Source: Aureimonas sp. Leaf427
GTDB lineage: Bacteria > Pseudomonadota > Alphaproteobacteria > Rhizobiales > Rhizobiaceae
Length of the DNA: 64,000 nucleotides
Direction of reading: 5' to 3'
Assembly: GCF_001425485.1 (NCBI RefSeq)
Contig: NZ_LMQW01000052.1
Location: 104,224-168,223 of the forward strand
The position numbers and the translations under genes are program-made. The notes under the pieces were generated by a model. The model saw only the letters and a list, made by a program, of their open reading frames with translations. It made no database searches and was not told the DNA's origin. Shown piece after piece: positions 24,650 through 33,058 of the stretch; within the stretch, counting starts at the first letter, position 1; every line of letters starts with the position of its first letter.

Positions 24650-25400
24650 GAAGAACGTCCACGTTCGATTGCTGGAAGGCTTGTGCGAAGTCGGGAGGCG
24701 GGGCTGCGTTGGTGACGAGCGTCTGGATCTCGGAAAAGCCGAAGGTCCGCACCGTGCCGAGGCGGCCGAACTTGGAGCCGTCGGCGAGGATGACGCTGCG
24801 GCCGGCCTGCTCCACGGCGGCGCGGCGCAGGGCCGCCTCCTCCTGCCCGATGTCCATGAAGCCATGCTGGATGTGCACGGTGACGATGCCCATGACGGCG
24901 AGATCGTAGACATGCTCGCGGATGCCCTGGAGCGTCCGGTGGCCGTAGAGGCCCTTGTAGTCGGGCTTCAGGAAGCCGCCGAGGACCACGACATCGGCCA
25001 CCGGATCGGAGGAGAGGAGGGCCGCGATCGCCACGGAATTGGTGTGGATGGAGACGCGCCGGCCGACCAGGAGGCGGGCGAAGGCGAGCGTCGTCGTGCC
25101 CGTGTCGACGAAGATCGTCATGCCGTCCTCGATCAGCGGCAGGGCGACCTGCGCGATGCGCGCCTTGTCGCGGGCCGAGACGCGCAGGCGCTCGTCGAAG
25201 GGCTGGTCGGCCTCCTTGCGGTCGGTGACGGCGCCGCCGTAGACGCGCCGGGCATGGCCCTGCATCTCGAGGTCGCGCAGGTCCCGGCGGACCGTCTCGG
25301 TGGAAATGCCGAGCCGCTTGGCCAGATCCTTGACGCTGACGCGCCCGTCCCGGCGAAGCTCGCCGAGAACGAGTTGCTGGCGCTGCTCCGTGATGCCCAT
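24642..25400 (-). CDS. DeoR-family transcriptional regulator
   Basis: This 252-residue DeoR regulator has an N-terminal helix-turn-helix (MGITEQRQQLVLGELRRDGRVSVKDLAKRLGIS-TETVRRDLRDLE) and a sugar-phosphate-isomerase-like effector domain with the VDTGTTTLAFARLL and IVTNAAPPP segments. The ATG at 25400 gives the standard N-terminus. DeoR proteins usually sense phosphorylated sugars or polyols, which fits the two kinase genes further down the operon. It lies between the ABC ATPase and the amidase, overlapping the amidase start. Confidence 0.9.
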   Translation of the reverse strand: MGITEQRQQLVLGELRRDGRVSVKDLAKRLGISTETVRRDLRDLEMQGHARRVYGGAVTDRKEADQPFDERLRVSARDKARIAQVALPLIEDGMTIFVDTGTTTLAFARLLVGRRVSIHTNSVAIAALLSSDPVADVVVLGGFLKPDYKGLYGHRTLQGIREHVYDLAVMGIVTVHIQHGFMDIGQEEAALRRAAVEQAGRSVILADGSKFGRLGTVRTFGFSEIQTLVTNAAPPPDFAQAFQQSNVDVLHA

Positions 25401-25501
25401 CGGCGATGTCCTTCCCCGTCCCGCGCCGGCCGAACGGGACCGGCGCGCGGACGAATGGTTGTCACGCCGGACCAAGGGCGGCAATTCGTCCTGGACGAGC
25501 A

Positions 25502-27394
25502 TCAGAGCGCGGCCGAAGGAGAGAGACCCTGCGCCGCCAACGCCTGCGGGCTCGGCACGAGGTGGCAGGAGGCCAGATCCTGCGCGCCGCGCACGGTCAG
25601 ATGCGGGTTCCTATAAGCGCAAGGGGCGAAGGCCTGCGGGCAGCGCGAGCGGAACGAGCATCCCTTCGGCAGATCGATCGGGCTCGGCGGCTCGCCCTCC
25701 AGGAGGCAGTCCTCCGGCCGGTAGCGCCGCGCCTCCAGGGTCGGCATCGCCGAGAGGAGCGCCTTGGTATAGGGGTGGCCGGGATCGAAGAAGAGCCGCT
25801 CGTTGTCGGCCAGCTCCACCACCTCGCCGAGATACATGACCGCGATCCGGTTGCAGACCTTCCGCACCATCGCCAGATCGTGGCTGATGAAGATGTAGGT
25901 CAGCGAATGCCGGCGCTGGAGCTTCTCGAACAGGGCGAGGAGCTTGAACTGCTCGCCCTGGTCGAGCGCCGACAGCGTCTCGTCCATCAGGAGGATCTCG
26001 GGATCGAGAACCATGGCCCGCGCGACGTTGATGCGCTGGCGCTGGCCGGCCGAGAGGCCGACCGGCAACTCCTCGTAGAGCGAGACGGGAAGGCCGACAT
26101 CGTCCATCACCTCGCGCACCTTCTCGCGGATGAGCCGGGCGTCGCGCCAGCCGTGGATGCGAAGGGGCGTCTCCAGCATGGCGCCGATGGCCGTTCGCGG
26201 CGGCAGCGAGGCGAAGGGGTCCTGAAGCACCAGCTGGAGCTTGCGGCGGAAGGCCAGAAGCGAGGCGCCCGAGAGCTTGGCGATATCGCGGCCCTCGCAG
26301 AGGACCTCGCCGGCGCTCGGGCTTTCCAGCCGGCTGAGAAGGCGCATCAACGTGGACTTCCCGCAGCCGGATTCGCCGACCACGGCGAAGCTGTCGCCCT
26401 TGAAGACGTCGAAGGTGACGTTGCGCACGGCCCGCAGCTCGTTGGTGCCGCCGAAGGAGCCGCGCTTCTTGACCTTGTAGGTCTGCGACACGTCGTTGAG
26501 GCGGATGACGGCGAGCGGCGCCTCGTTCGTTTCCGCCGCGCGCGGCAGCGCCGGCGACGCGCTCCAGATGGCGGGCGTTTGCGCGACGAGATCGCGCGTA
26601 TAGGCGTGGCGCGGGTTGGCGACGAGGTCTTCGGTCGCCTGTTCCTCGACGAGCCGCCCCTCCGCGACGACGAGGATGCGGCTGGCCGCCTCGCGCGCCA
26701 CCGGAAGCGAGGAGGACACGAAGAGGACGGAAGTCTCGAACCGGTCGCTCAGCTCGCGCATCAGGCGGATGACCTGCGCGGCGACCGTCACGTCGAGCGG
26801 CTGCGTGACGTTGTCGGCGACGAGCAGCGCGGGGTTGGAGACCATGGCATCCACGATCAGCGCGCGCTGCATCATGCCGCCCGAGAACTGCGAGGGATAG
26901 TCGTGGAAGCGCGCCTTGGCGGAGGGAATGCGGACGGCGGCGAGAAGGTCGATCACGCGCGGCTCGGCTTCCGCCCGGCCGATCTCGGGCACGACGGCGC
27001 GCAGCTTCTCCACGATCTGCCGGCCGACGGGCAGCGTCGGATCGAGCGCGCCCATCGGGTCGGCGCCGACATAGGCGATGTCGCGGCGAAGGCGGCGCAT
27101 CTCCTCGGCGGGCAGGCCGAGAAGGCTCCGCCCGCGAAAGCTCACCGTTCCCGCGCGGATCGCCAGCGGCGGCGTGATCCAGTTGACGACCGCCTTGGAG
27201 AGGACGGTCTTGCCGGCGCCGGACGCGCCGACGATCCCGATGATCTCGCGCGGCCGGACCTCGAACGAGATGTCGTCGAGGACGGTGCGCTCGCGTCCGG
27301 GAAGGACGAGATCGACGGTGAGGCCCTTGACGGACAGGACCGGAGAGGGCGAGGCACCCGCCCCGTCGAGCGGATCGGCAGACAGGTCCCGCAT
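25502..27394 (-). CDS. two-domain peptide-type ABC ATPase (DppD-DppF fusion) with degenerate first domain
   Basis: This 630-residue protein joins two oligopeptide-type ATPase domains. Domain 1 (about 20-265) keeps Walker A GASGAGKT (56-63) and signature FSGGMMQR (170-177). It lacks the Q-loop Gln (YVGADPM, Ala111), the catalytic Glu after Walker B (LLVADNV, Asn195) and the switch His (FVSSSL, Ser228). Domain 2 (about 295-560) has Walker A GESGCGKS (340-347), Q391, signature LSAGQ (447-451), LLMDE with Glu472, and His505 in FISHDL. One composite ATP site should therefore be active and one not. The C-terminal oligopeptide-binding segment CSFRSRCPQAF is present. It overlaps the DppC-like permease start. 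Confidence 0.92.
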   Translation of the reverse strand: MRDLSADPLDGAGASPSPVLSVKGLTVDLVLPGRERTVLDDISFEVRPREIIGIVGASGAGKTVLSKAVVNWITPPLAIRAGTVSFRGRSLLGLPAEEMRRLRRDIAYVGADPMGALDPTLPVGRQIVEKLRAVVPEIGRAEAEPRVIDLLAAVRIPSAKARFHDYPSQFSGGMMQRALIVDAMVSNPALLVADNVTQPLDVTVAAQVIRLMRELSDRFETSVLFVSSSLPVAREAASRILVVAEGRLVEEQATEDLVANPRHAYTRDLVAQTPAIWSASPALPRAAETNEAPLAVIRLNDVSQTYKVKKRGSFGGTNELRAVRNVTFDVFKGDSFAVVGESGCGKSTLMRLLSRLESPSAGEVLCEGRDIAKLSGASLLAFRRKLQLVLQDPFASLPPRTAIGAMLETPLRIHGWRDARLIREKVREVMDDVGLPVSLYEELPVGLSAGQRQRINVARAMVLDPEILLMDETLSALDQGEQFKLLALFEKLQRRHSLTYIFISHDLAMVRKVCNRIAVMYLGEVVELADNERLFFDPGHPYTKALLSAMPTLEARRYRPEDCLLEGEPPSPIDLPKGCSFRSRCPQAFAPCAYRNPHLTVRGAQDLASCHLVPSPQALAAQGLSPSAAL

Positions 27395-28314
27395 CAGACG
27401 CCTCCGTGGATCGAGTTGCGGGCGCGCTCGAAGGCGGCCCCCATGAGGTTGATGCTGATCAGGGTGAGGCCGAGGAAGACGCCAGGCATGGTGGCGATCC
27501 ACCAGGCGTTGAGGAGGTACTTCCGGCCGTCCGCGATGATGTTGCCGAAGGTCGGCGTTGGCGGCTGCACGCCGAGGCCGAGAAAGCCGAGCGTCGATTC
27601 GAAGATCATCATGCGCGCGACGTCGAGGACGGAGGTGAAGAGAACCGGCGGCACGAGGAGCGGCACGAGCAGGGTCAGGATGATGCGGGCATGGGTCGCG
27701 CCCGACACCTCCGCCGCTCGCACGTATTCCGCCTTCCGCTCGGCCATCACCACCGAGCGCATGACGCGCGCATAGACCGGCCAGTTGGAGAGGCCGAGCA
27801 CGAGGATGATCGCCGGGATGGTCGGGCGCGAGACGCCGAGCACCGCGATGGCGAGGATGATCATCGGGATGGAGAGCTGCGCGTCGGTGAGGCGCATGAT
27901 GACCGTGTCGGTGCGGCCGCCGAAATAGCCGGCGATCGTGCCGAGCGCGCAGCCGATGAGAAGCGTGACGACGACGGAGGCGACGCCGATCAGGAAGGAG
28001 TAGCGCAGGCCGACGAGGCTGCGCACCAGCATGTCGCGGCCGATCTGGTCGGTGCCGAGCGGATGGGCCCAGCTCCATTTGTCGCCCATGAAGAGCGGCG
28101 GCAGGAGGCGGGCGCGCACGTCCATCTTGGTCGGATCGATGCCGCTGAGCTCGGGATAGAAGGCCGCGGCGAGCGCCAGGAGAAGAAACAGCGCAAGGCC
28201 GATGCGGAACTCCGGCGAGCGCGCGGCCCGCGACAGGATGCGCCGGCCGATGGAGCGGGCGGCGGAGGCCGAGCCCATGGGCACGGGCGCGACGGTCGGA
28301 TCGATGGCGCTCAT
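27394..28314 (-). CDS. peptide-type ABC transporter permease, DppC-like
   Basis: This 306-residue inner-membrane permease belongs to the DppC/OppC branch. After a cytoplasmic N-terminus and first helix (IGLALFLLLALAAAFY) there is a periplasmic loop ending in HPLGTDQIGRDMLVRSLVGLRYSF, typical of the group, then five helices. The coupling loop is EYVRAAEVSGATHARIILTLLVP, an EAA motif. Its stop overlaps the ATPase start and its ATG overlaps the DppB stop, so the three are tightly coupled. Confidence 0.92.
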   Translation of the reverse strand: MSAIDPTVAPVPMGSASAARSIGRRILSRAARSPEFRIGLALFLLLALAAAFYPELSGIDPTKMDVRARLLPPLFMGDKWSWAHPLGTDQIGRDMLVRSLVGLRYSFLIGVASVVVTLLIGCALGTIAGYFGGRTDTVIMRLTDAQLSIPMIILAIAVLGVSRPTIPAIILVLGLSNWPVYARVMRSVVMAERKAEYVRAAEVSGATHARIILTLLVPLLVPPVLFTSVLDVARMMIFESTLGFLGLGVQPPTPTFGNIIADGRKYLLNAWWIATMPGVFLGLTLISINLMGAAFERARNSIHGGV

Positions 28315-29294
28315 CAGTAGTCGAGCCTCGGGTCGATGCTGGTCGCGGCGAGATCGACCAGGATGTTGATGAGGACGAAGATCGCGCTGGTGACGATCGC
28401 GATGCCCTGGATCAGCGGAAAGTCCCGCTGGAGAACGGCGTTGATCGTGAGAAGCCCGAGGCCGGGATAGTCGAAGATGTATTCGACGATGATCACCCCG
28501 CCGAGCAGGCTGGAGAACTGCACGCCGAGGAGATTGAGAAGCGGAACGGAGGCGTTGCGCAGCGCGTGGTTCGCCACGATCCGCGGCCGGGCGAGGCCCC
28601 GCACATGGCCGACCGCCACGTAGGACGAGGCCATCTGGGCCGCGACGGCGCTCGACAGCGTGCGGATCAGGACCGGCGAGAGCTCCACGGCGAGCACGAT
28701 CGCCGGCAGGATCGTGTAGGAGAATCCGCCGTAGCCGATGGCCGGCAGCCAGGCGAGCTTCACCGACAGGAGCAGCGCCAGCACGATGCCGAGCCAGAAA
28801 TTGGGCAGCGAGATGAAGACCGAGGAGACGTAGAAGGCGAGCTTGTCCGGCCAGCCTCCGGGTCTGAGGCCCGCCGCGATGCCGAGAACGGCGGAGAAGA
28901 GAAGGGCGATGACGAGCGCGGTCGCGGCCAGCTGCAGCGTCATCGGCAGGGTTTCGAGGATGAGGTCGAGGACCTTCGCCCGTTCGCCGCGCGTCGTGTC
29001 GTCGAAGGAGGAGCCGCCCGTCGATGCGCCGTTGGCCGGGCGCACGAAGGACTGGCCGAGATCGCCCTGCACGACCTTGCCCATATAGTGGCCGAACTGG
29101 ACGAGGATCGGGTCGCGCAGGCCCATCTCGGTGGCGATCTGCTCGATCAGGGCCTCCGGCGCCATGCCGCCCGCCATCAGGCGCACGGGATCGCCCGGAA
29201 CGACGCGCAGCAGCGTGAAGATCAGGAGCGAGACGAGGAAGATGATGACGGCGCCCTGCACGAGGCGCCGGGCGAGAAAGCTGAAGACGAACAT
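28314..29294 (-). CDS. peptide-type ABC transporter permease, DppB-like
   Basis: This 326-residue permease has the DppB N-terminus (RRLVQGAVIIFLVSLLIFTLLRVVPGDP) and six hydrophobic segments. The EAA loop is SSYVAVGHVRGLARPRIVANHALRNA, and the C-terminal IVEYIFDYPGLGLLTINAV is typical of the family. The loop after residue 85 (ANGASTGGSSFDDTTRG) is polar and slightly longer than usual. It pairs with the DppC-like subunit that overlaps its stop. A 79-bp gap separates it from the binding-protein gene upstream. Confidence 0.92.
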   Translation of the reverse strand: MFVFSFLARRLVQGAVIIFLVSLLIFTLLRVVPGDPVRLMAGGMAPEALIEQIATEMGLRDPILVQFGHYMGKVVQGDLGQSFVRPANGASTGGSSFDDTTRGERAKVLDLILETLPMTLQLAATALVIALLFSAVLGIAAGLRPGGWPDKLAFYVSSVFISLPNFWLGIVLALLLSVKLAWLPAIGYGGFSYTILPAIVLAVELSPVLIRTLSSAVAAQMASSYVAVGHVRGLARPRIVANHALRNASVPLLNLLGVQFSSLLGGVIIVEYIFDYPGLGLLTINAVLQRDFPLIQGIAIVTSAIFVLINILVDLAATSIDPRLDY

Positions 29295-29373
29295 CGGGCG
29301 GGCGAACTCCGGCGGGACCTGAAGGGTGGGAGAAGCCGCCCCGGCCGCGTTGGCGCGGCGGGGCGGCTTTCGA

Positions 29374-30954
29374 TCAGGCGGGCTTGGAGGCGTCGATCGA
29401 GCCGTCCGGGTAGATGTAGAGACCGACGAGATCCTTCTGCATCGCGTGGATCATGACCGAGGTGAAGAGCGAGAGGGCCGGCATCTTGGAGGCGAGAAGC
29501 GGCATGGTCTCGGTCTCGAGGATCGTCTTGCGCTCCTCCAGCGTCGGGGCGCTGCGCTCCTTGTCGAGGCTCGCGTCGAGCTCGGCATCCTCGATGCCGC
29601 AGATGCGGTGCGAGGAGGAGTGGAAATGCGTGCGCAGGACGAGGTCGGGCTCGGGCGAGCCCGTCGACCAGCCGCAATCCACCATGTGGCCGGGTCCGCC
29701 GCCGGGCCGGTGGTAGAGCTGCTCGTTCCAGGCCGCCGGCTCCAGCACGGTGAGGCTGACCGGGAAGCCCTGCTCGTTCAGCATGGCGGTGAGCACCTCG
29801 CCGTATTCCTTCGTCTTCGGATAGAAGCCGACCGAGGTGATGTATTCGAGCGGCGGCAGGCCCTCGCCCTTGGGAAAGCCGGCCTCCGCCAGAAGCGCCT
29901 GGCACTTTTCGGGATCGTAGGCGGGGTAGTTGGGAAGATCGACATAGCCGAACTTCACCGGCGAGACGAAGTTCGCCGAGGCACGGCCGGCCGAGCCGAG
30001 GATTTCGCCGATCAGCGTGCGGTCGATCGCGTGGCAGGCCGCCATGCGCACGCGCGGGTCGTTGAAGGGCGGCTTGGAGCAGCGGAACCAGAGATACTTG
30101 TTCTCGACCGACACCACCTCGTTGATGGCGATGTTGGGGTTCTCCTTCACCGTGTCGACCTGTTCGGGCTCCAGGCGCTCGACGATCGAGGCCTGCCCGT
30201 TCATCAGGGAGAGCATGCGGGTGGTGGAGTCGCCGGTGAAGGTGAAGCTGATGCCGGGAATGGCGGGCTTGCCGCGGAAGTAGCCGTCGAAGGCTTCGAG
30301 CACCGTGTCGTTGCCGCGCTGCTCGACGAACTTGAACGGGCCGGTGCCGTTCAGCCGCTGCGAGAGAGGCCCGCCCGGGCCGGCCGCGACGTCCTTGGCC
30401 GACATGATCGGCAGGAAGGACGCCAGGAAGATGAAGAGATGGGCGGGATAGCCGCCCTTCGACGTGTCGACGACGACGGTGTAGTCGTCCGGCGTCGTGA
30501 TGGTCAGCGTCTCGGTCGGGCCGGGATACCACTGCGCCGGGCGGTCGGGCAGCGCGCCGTACTCGAAGGTCGCCTTGACGTCCTCGGCCTTGAACGGCTT
30601 GCCGTCGTGGAAGACGATGTCGTCGCGCAGCTTGATCTGAAGGCGGTTGGGATCGAGCAGCTGGATGTCGGTCGCCAGTTCGTAAACGACGGCGCCGGGA
30701 TCGTCGAGCTTCATCGGCGTGCGCGTCAGGAATCCCATGACGAAGCCTTCGATGTTCTTCTGCGACAGCGTCGTGTGGGCGGTCGGGTCCCAGTTGCCGG
30801 TGATGTTCTCTGCGGACAGGAAGACCATCGGCTTGCCCGTCTGCGCGAAGGCCGACGAGATCAGGAAATCCGGATCGATCTGCGCGAAGCCCGCCAACCC
30901 GGCCAATGCTGCGCCTCCCTGGAGGAAACGCCTGCGGTCCAATATGCCCACCAT
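29374..30954 (-). CDS. peptide-type ABC transporter substrate-binding protein (Tat-exported)
   Basis: This 526-residue extracellular solute-binding protein is of family 5 (DppA/OppA type). It begins MVGILDRRRFLQGGAALAGLAGFAQ, a twin-arginine signal, and the start is supported by a GGAG upstream. Family features include DPTAHTTLSQKNIEGFVMGFLTRTP, KLRDDIVFHDGKPFKAEDVKATFEYG, and DPRVRMAACHAIDRTLIGEIL. It is the first transport gene of the operon, 217 bp after the GntR gene, where the candidate operator at 30971-31006 lies. Ligands of this family include peptides, glycosides and opines, so the name does not fix the substrate. Confidence 0.92.
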   Translation of the reverse strand: MVGILDRRRFLQGGAALAGLAGFAQIDPDFLISSAFAQTGKPMVFLSAENITGNWDPTAHTTLSQKNIEGFVMGFLTRTPMKLDDPGAVVYELATDIQLLDPNRLQIKLRDDIVFHDGKPFKAEDVKATFEYGALPDRPAQWYPGPTETLTITTPDDYTVVVDTSKGGYPAHLFIFLASFLPIMSAKDVAAGPGGPLSQRLNGTGPFKFVEQRGNDTVLEAFDGYFRGKPAIPGISFTFTGDSTTRMLSLMNGQASIVERLEPEQVDTVKENPNIAINEVVSVENKYLWFRCSKPPFNDPRVRMAACHAIDRTLIGEILGSAGRASANFVSPVKFGYVDLPNYPAYDPEKCQALLAEAGFPKGEGLPPLEYITSVGFYPKTKEYGEVLTAMLNEQGFPVSLTVLEPAAWNEQLYHRPGGGPGHMVDCGWSTGSPEPDLVLRTHFHSSSHRICGIEDAELDASLDKERSAPTLEERKTILETETMPLLASKMPALSLFTSVMIHAMQKDLVGLYIYPDGSIDASKPA

Positions 30955-30970
30955 GATCCGATCTCCATCT

Positions 30971-31006
30971 AAAAACCACGCAACGAGCAAAGTGGTCAAA
31001 AACCAC
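30971..31006. promoter_or_regulatory. candidate GntR operator upstream of the transport operon
   Basis: GTGGT at 30992-30996 and ACCAC at 31002-31006 form an inverted repeat with five bases between, a form common for FadR-type GntR proteins. AAAAACCAC occurs twice as a direct repeat (30971-30979 and 30998-31006). The block is AT-rich and lies 17-52 bp upstream of the binding-protein ATG. Confidence 0.4.
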
Positions 31007-31171
31007 ATTGCAAGGCTTGTGCCAGATCGAGCGGGGGCATTCGGGCCGTAAATGCTGACGTCGATGCGCCCCCAAACCTGGAATCGCACCAAAAGCTCAC
31101 CCTAATGCTCACAGGATAGGCAGGGGTCAGAAAAGCGCCGTCCGCACGAGATGGATGCGGCCCGGTCCCAT

Positions 31172-31834
31172 CTAGGACGGCGCGAGAACGCCGGACGTCT
31201 GGAAGAATTGAACGGCGGCGTTGATGTCGGCCTGGATCGCGGCATCGGCCGCATCGCCGTCGCGCCGCTCGATGGCGCGCAGGATGTCGTAGTGATGGGT
31301 GATCATCGTCTCGCCGCCGTTCTCGTAGACCGAGGCGATCATCGGGCCCATGCGAAGCCACAGGCTCTGGATCATCGCCCGCAGCACCGGCAGGCCGGCG
31401 GCTTCGCAGATGCTGAAGTGGAATTCCCGGTTGAGCCGAACCGCCGCCGCCACGTCGCCGGCGGATCGGGCCGCTTCGTTGTCCGCGACCAGCTCTTCCA
31501 GCGCGAGAAGCCCGTCCCGATCGAGCTTCTCGGCCGCCAGCCGGGCGGCAAGCCCCTCCAGGCGCAGGCGGATCAGCCGGACCTCGTCCAGCTGGCGCTC
31601 CGTCATCCGGGGCACGCGAATGTCCTTCGGCCCGCGCCATTCCAGCGCATGCGCCTCGACCAGACGCAGGATGGCGTCCCGCACCGGCGTCACGCTGACG
31701 CCGAACTGGTCGGACAACGTGCGGATGCGCAGCTTGTCGTCCGGCTTCAGCGCGCCTTCGGTCAGCGCCCGCGCGATCTTCGCATAGACGCCCTCGTAGA
31801 GGCTGCTGCGGTCCATTGGCTCGAAGTCGCTCAT
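31172..31834 (-). CDS. GntR-family (FadR/FCD) transcriptional regulator
   Basis: This 220-residue GntR regulator has an N-terminal winged helix (YEGVYAKIARALTEGALKPDDKLRIRTLSDQFGVSVTPVRDAILRLVE). Its C-terminal FCD domain carries the usual metal-site residues in NREFHFSICEAAGLPVL and THHYDILRAIERRDGDAA. It lies upstream of, and on the same strand as, the ABC transporter operon, and is divergent from the kinase/PLP-enzyme pair at 32011-34375. Control of both is plausible: inverted repeats lie on each side of the gene. Confidence 0.9.
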   Translation of the reverse strand: MSDFEPMDRSSLYEGVYAKIARALTEGALKPDDKLRIRTLSDQFGVSVTPVRDAILRLVEAHALEWRGPKDIRVPRMTERQLDEVRLIRLRLEGLAARLAAEKLDRDGLLALEELVADNEAARSAGDVAAAVRLNREFHFSICEAAGLPVLRAMIQSLWLRMGPMIASVYENGGETMITHHYDILRAIERRDGDAADAAIQADINAAVQFFQTSGVLAPS

Positions 31835-31912
31835 CGCCGTCCCGTTTCCTTCCCGCCGCCGCTCGAAAGCTGCCGCTCACGACATTACGGACACATCGAC
31901 GATCAAGCTGCT

Positions 31913-31948
31913 GCATGATGCATCAACATCTTGACGCATGACGCATCA
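31913..31948. promoter_or_regulatory. tandem GCATGAYGCATCA repeats between GntR gene and kinase
   Basis: GCATGATGCATCA (31913-31925) and GCATGACGCATCA (31936-31948) repeat with 23 bp between matching bases, about two helical turns. The first contains the palindrome TGATGCATCA. They lie in the divergent spacer between the GntR gene (start 31834) and the kinase gene (start 32011), where a regulator could cover both promoters. Confidence 0.45.
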
Positions 31949-32010
31949 CGGGGCAACGTCGCATCGGCCGTCCGCACGGTCAACGCTCCCTTCGCTTCCC
32001 CGGATACGCC

Positions 32011-33054
32011 ATGTCACAGCCATCCCCTGCCCCGGAGAGCGACATTCTCAACGCCGACTGGGAGCCATGCACGGTGGCCGAGGTCGAGGATCTCGCGCTC
32101 TCCGTCTTCGGAAGGGCCGGCACCGCCAAACGCCTGACGAGCGAGCGCGACGAGACCTTCAAGCTCACCACGGACGGGGAAAGCTTCACGCTGAAGATCG
32201 CGAACCCCGTCGAGGACGTTCGTTCGCTGGCCTTCCAGGCCGATGTCCTCCTGCATCTGGCGAGGAGGCCGCTCCTCGTTCCCGTGCCGAGGCTGGTGCC
32301 GACGCTCGGCGGCGAGGTGAGCCACATCCTGCCCGCCCGCGGCGGGAACCGCGTGGTGCGGCTGCTGACCTATCTGGAAGGGGACCTGATGGGGGCGAGC
32401 GCCGCCAACCCGCGGCAGTGCCGCCGGATCGGCCTCGCTCTCGCCAGCCTCTCGTCGGGACTGGCCGGCGCCACGGCGCGTCCCCCACCGGGAAAACTGC
32501 TCTGGGACCTCTCGCATTTTCGCGATCTCGACTCGCTCACGAGCTTCGTCGGCGCCGAGAGGCGGCCGATGATCCAGACGGTGCTCGACGAGTTCGAAGC
32601 CCGGGTCCTGCCGATCTGGGGCGACCTGCGGATGCAGGTCCTTCACAACGACTTCAACCCCTACAACATCCTCCTCGACCCCGAGGCGCCGGACGAGGTG
32701 GTCGGCATCATCGACTTCGGCGACATGGTGTTCGGCCCCATGATCGCGGATCTCGCCGTTGCGGCCTCCTACCATCTCTGGAGCGAGGACGGGCTGGAGA
32801 AGCTCGCCTCCATGCTGCGTGGCTTCTGCCATGTCAGGCCGCTGGAAGCGGCGGAGATCGAGGCCCTGCCGGTCCTCATCGCCGCGCGGCTGGCGATGAC
32901 GCTAATCATCACGGAATGGCGCGCGACGCTGCGCCCGGACGAGCGGGACTACATCCTGCGCAACCACCGGTCCGCGTGGCGCGGTCTGGCACGCCTGTCC
33001 GAGATTCCGGCCGCCGAGCTGAGCCGGCTTATCCACGATTCATGCGAGGTGTAA
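32011..33054 (+). CDS. APH-fold kinase, hydroxylysine/ethanolamine-kinase-like
   Basis: This 347-residue APH-family kinase has the nucleotide-site lysine in TLKIANPVEDV (Lys62), catalytic loop VLHNDFNPYNILLD (His212, Asp214) and metal motif GIIDFGDMV (Asp235). It resembles the hydroxylysine kinase (HYKK/AGPHD1) group more than aminoglycoside kinases. The decisive context is the class III PLP enzyme 4 bp downstream. In animals and many bacteria, kinases of this group are paired or fused with ethanolamine-phosphate or phosphohydroxylysine phospho-lyases. It probably phosphorylates an amino alcohol. Its N-terminal 20 residues are poorly conserved; the ATG follows a frame interrupted upstream. 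Confidence 0.82.
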   Translation: MSQPSPAPESDILNADWEPCTVAEVEDLALSVFGRAGTAKRLTSERDETFKLTTDGESFTLKIANPVEDVRSLAFQADVLLHLARRPLLVPVPRLVPTLGGEVSHILPARGGNRVVRLLTYLEGDLMGASAANPRQCRRIGLALASLSSGLAGATARPPPGKLLWDLSHFRDLDSLTSFVGAERRPMIQTVLDEFEARVLPIWGDLRMQVLHNDFNPYNILLDPEAPDEVVGIIDFGDMVFGPMIADLAVAASYHLWSEDGLEKLASMLRGFCHVRPLEAAEIEALPVLIAARLAMTLIITEWRATLRPDERDYILRNHRSAWRGLARLSEIPAAELSRLIHDSCEV

Positions 33055-33058
33055 CCCG

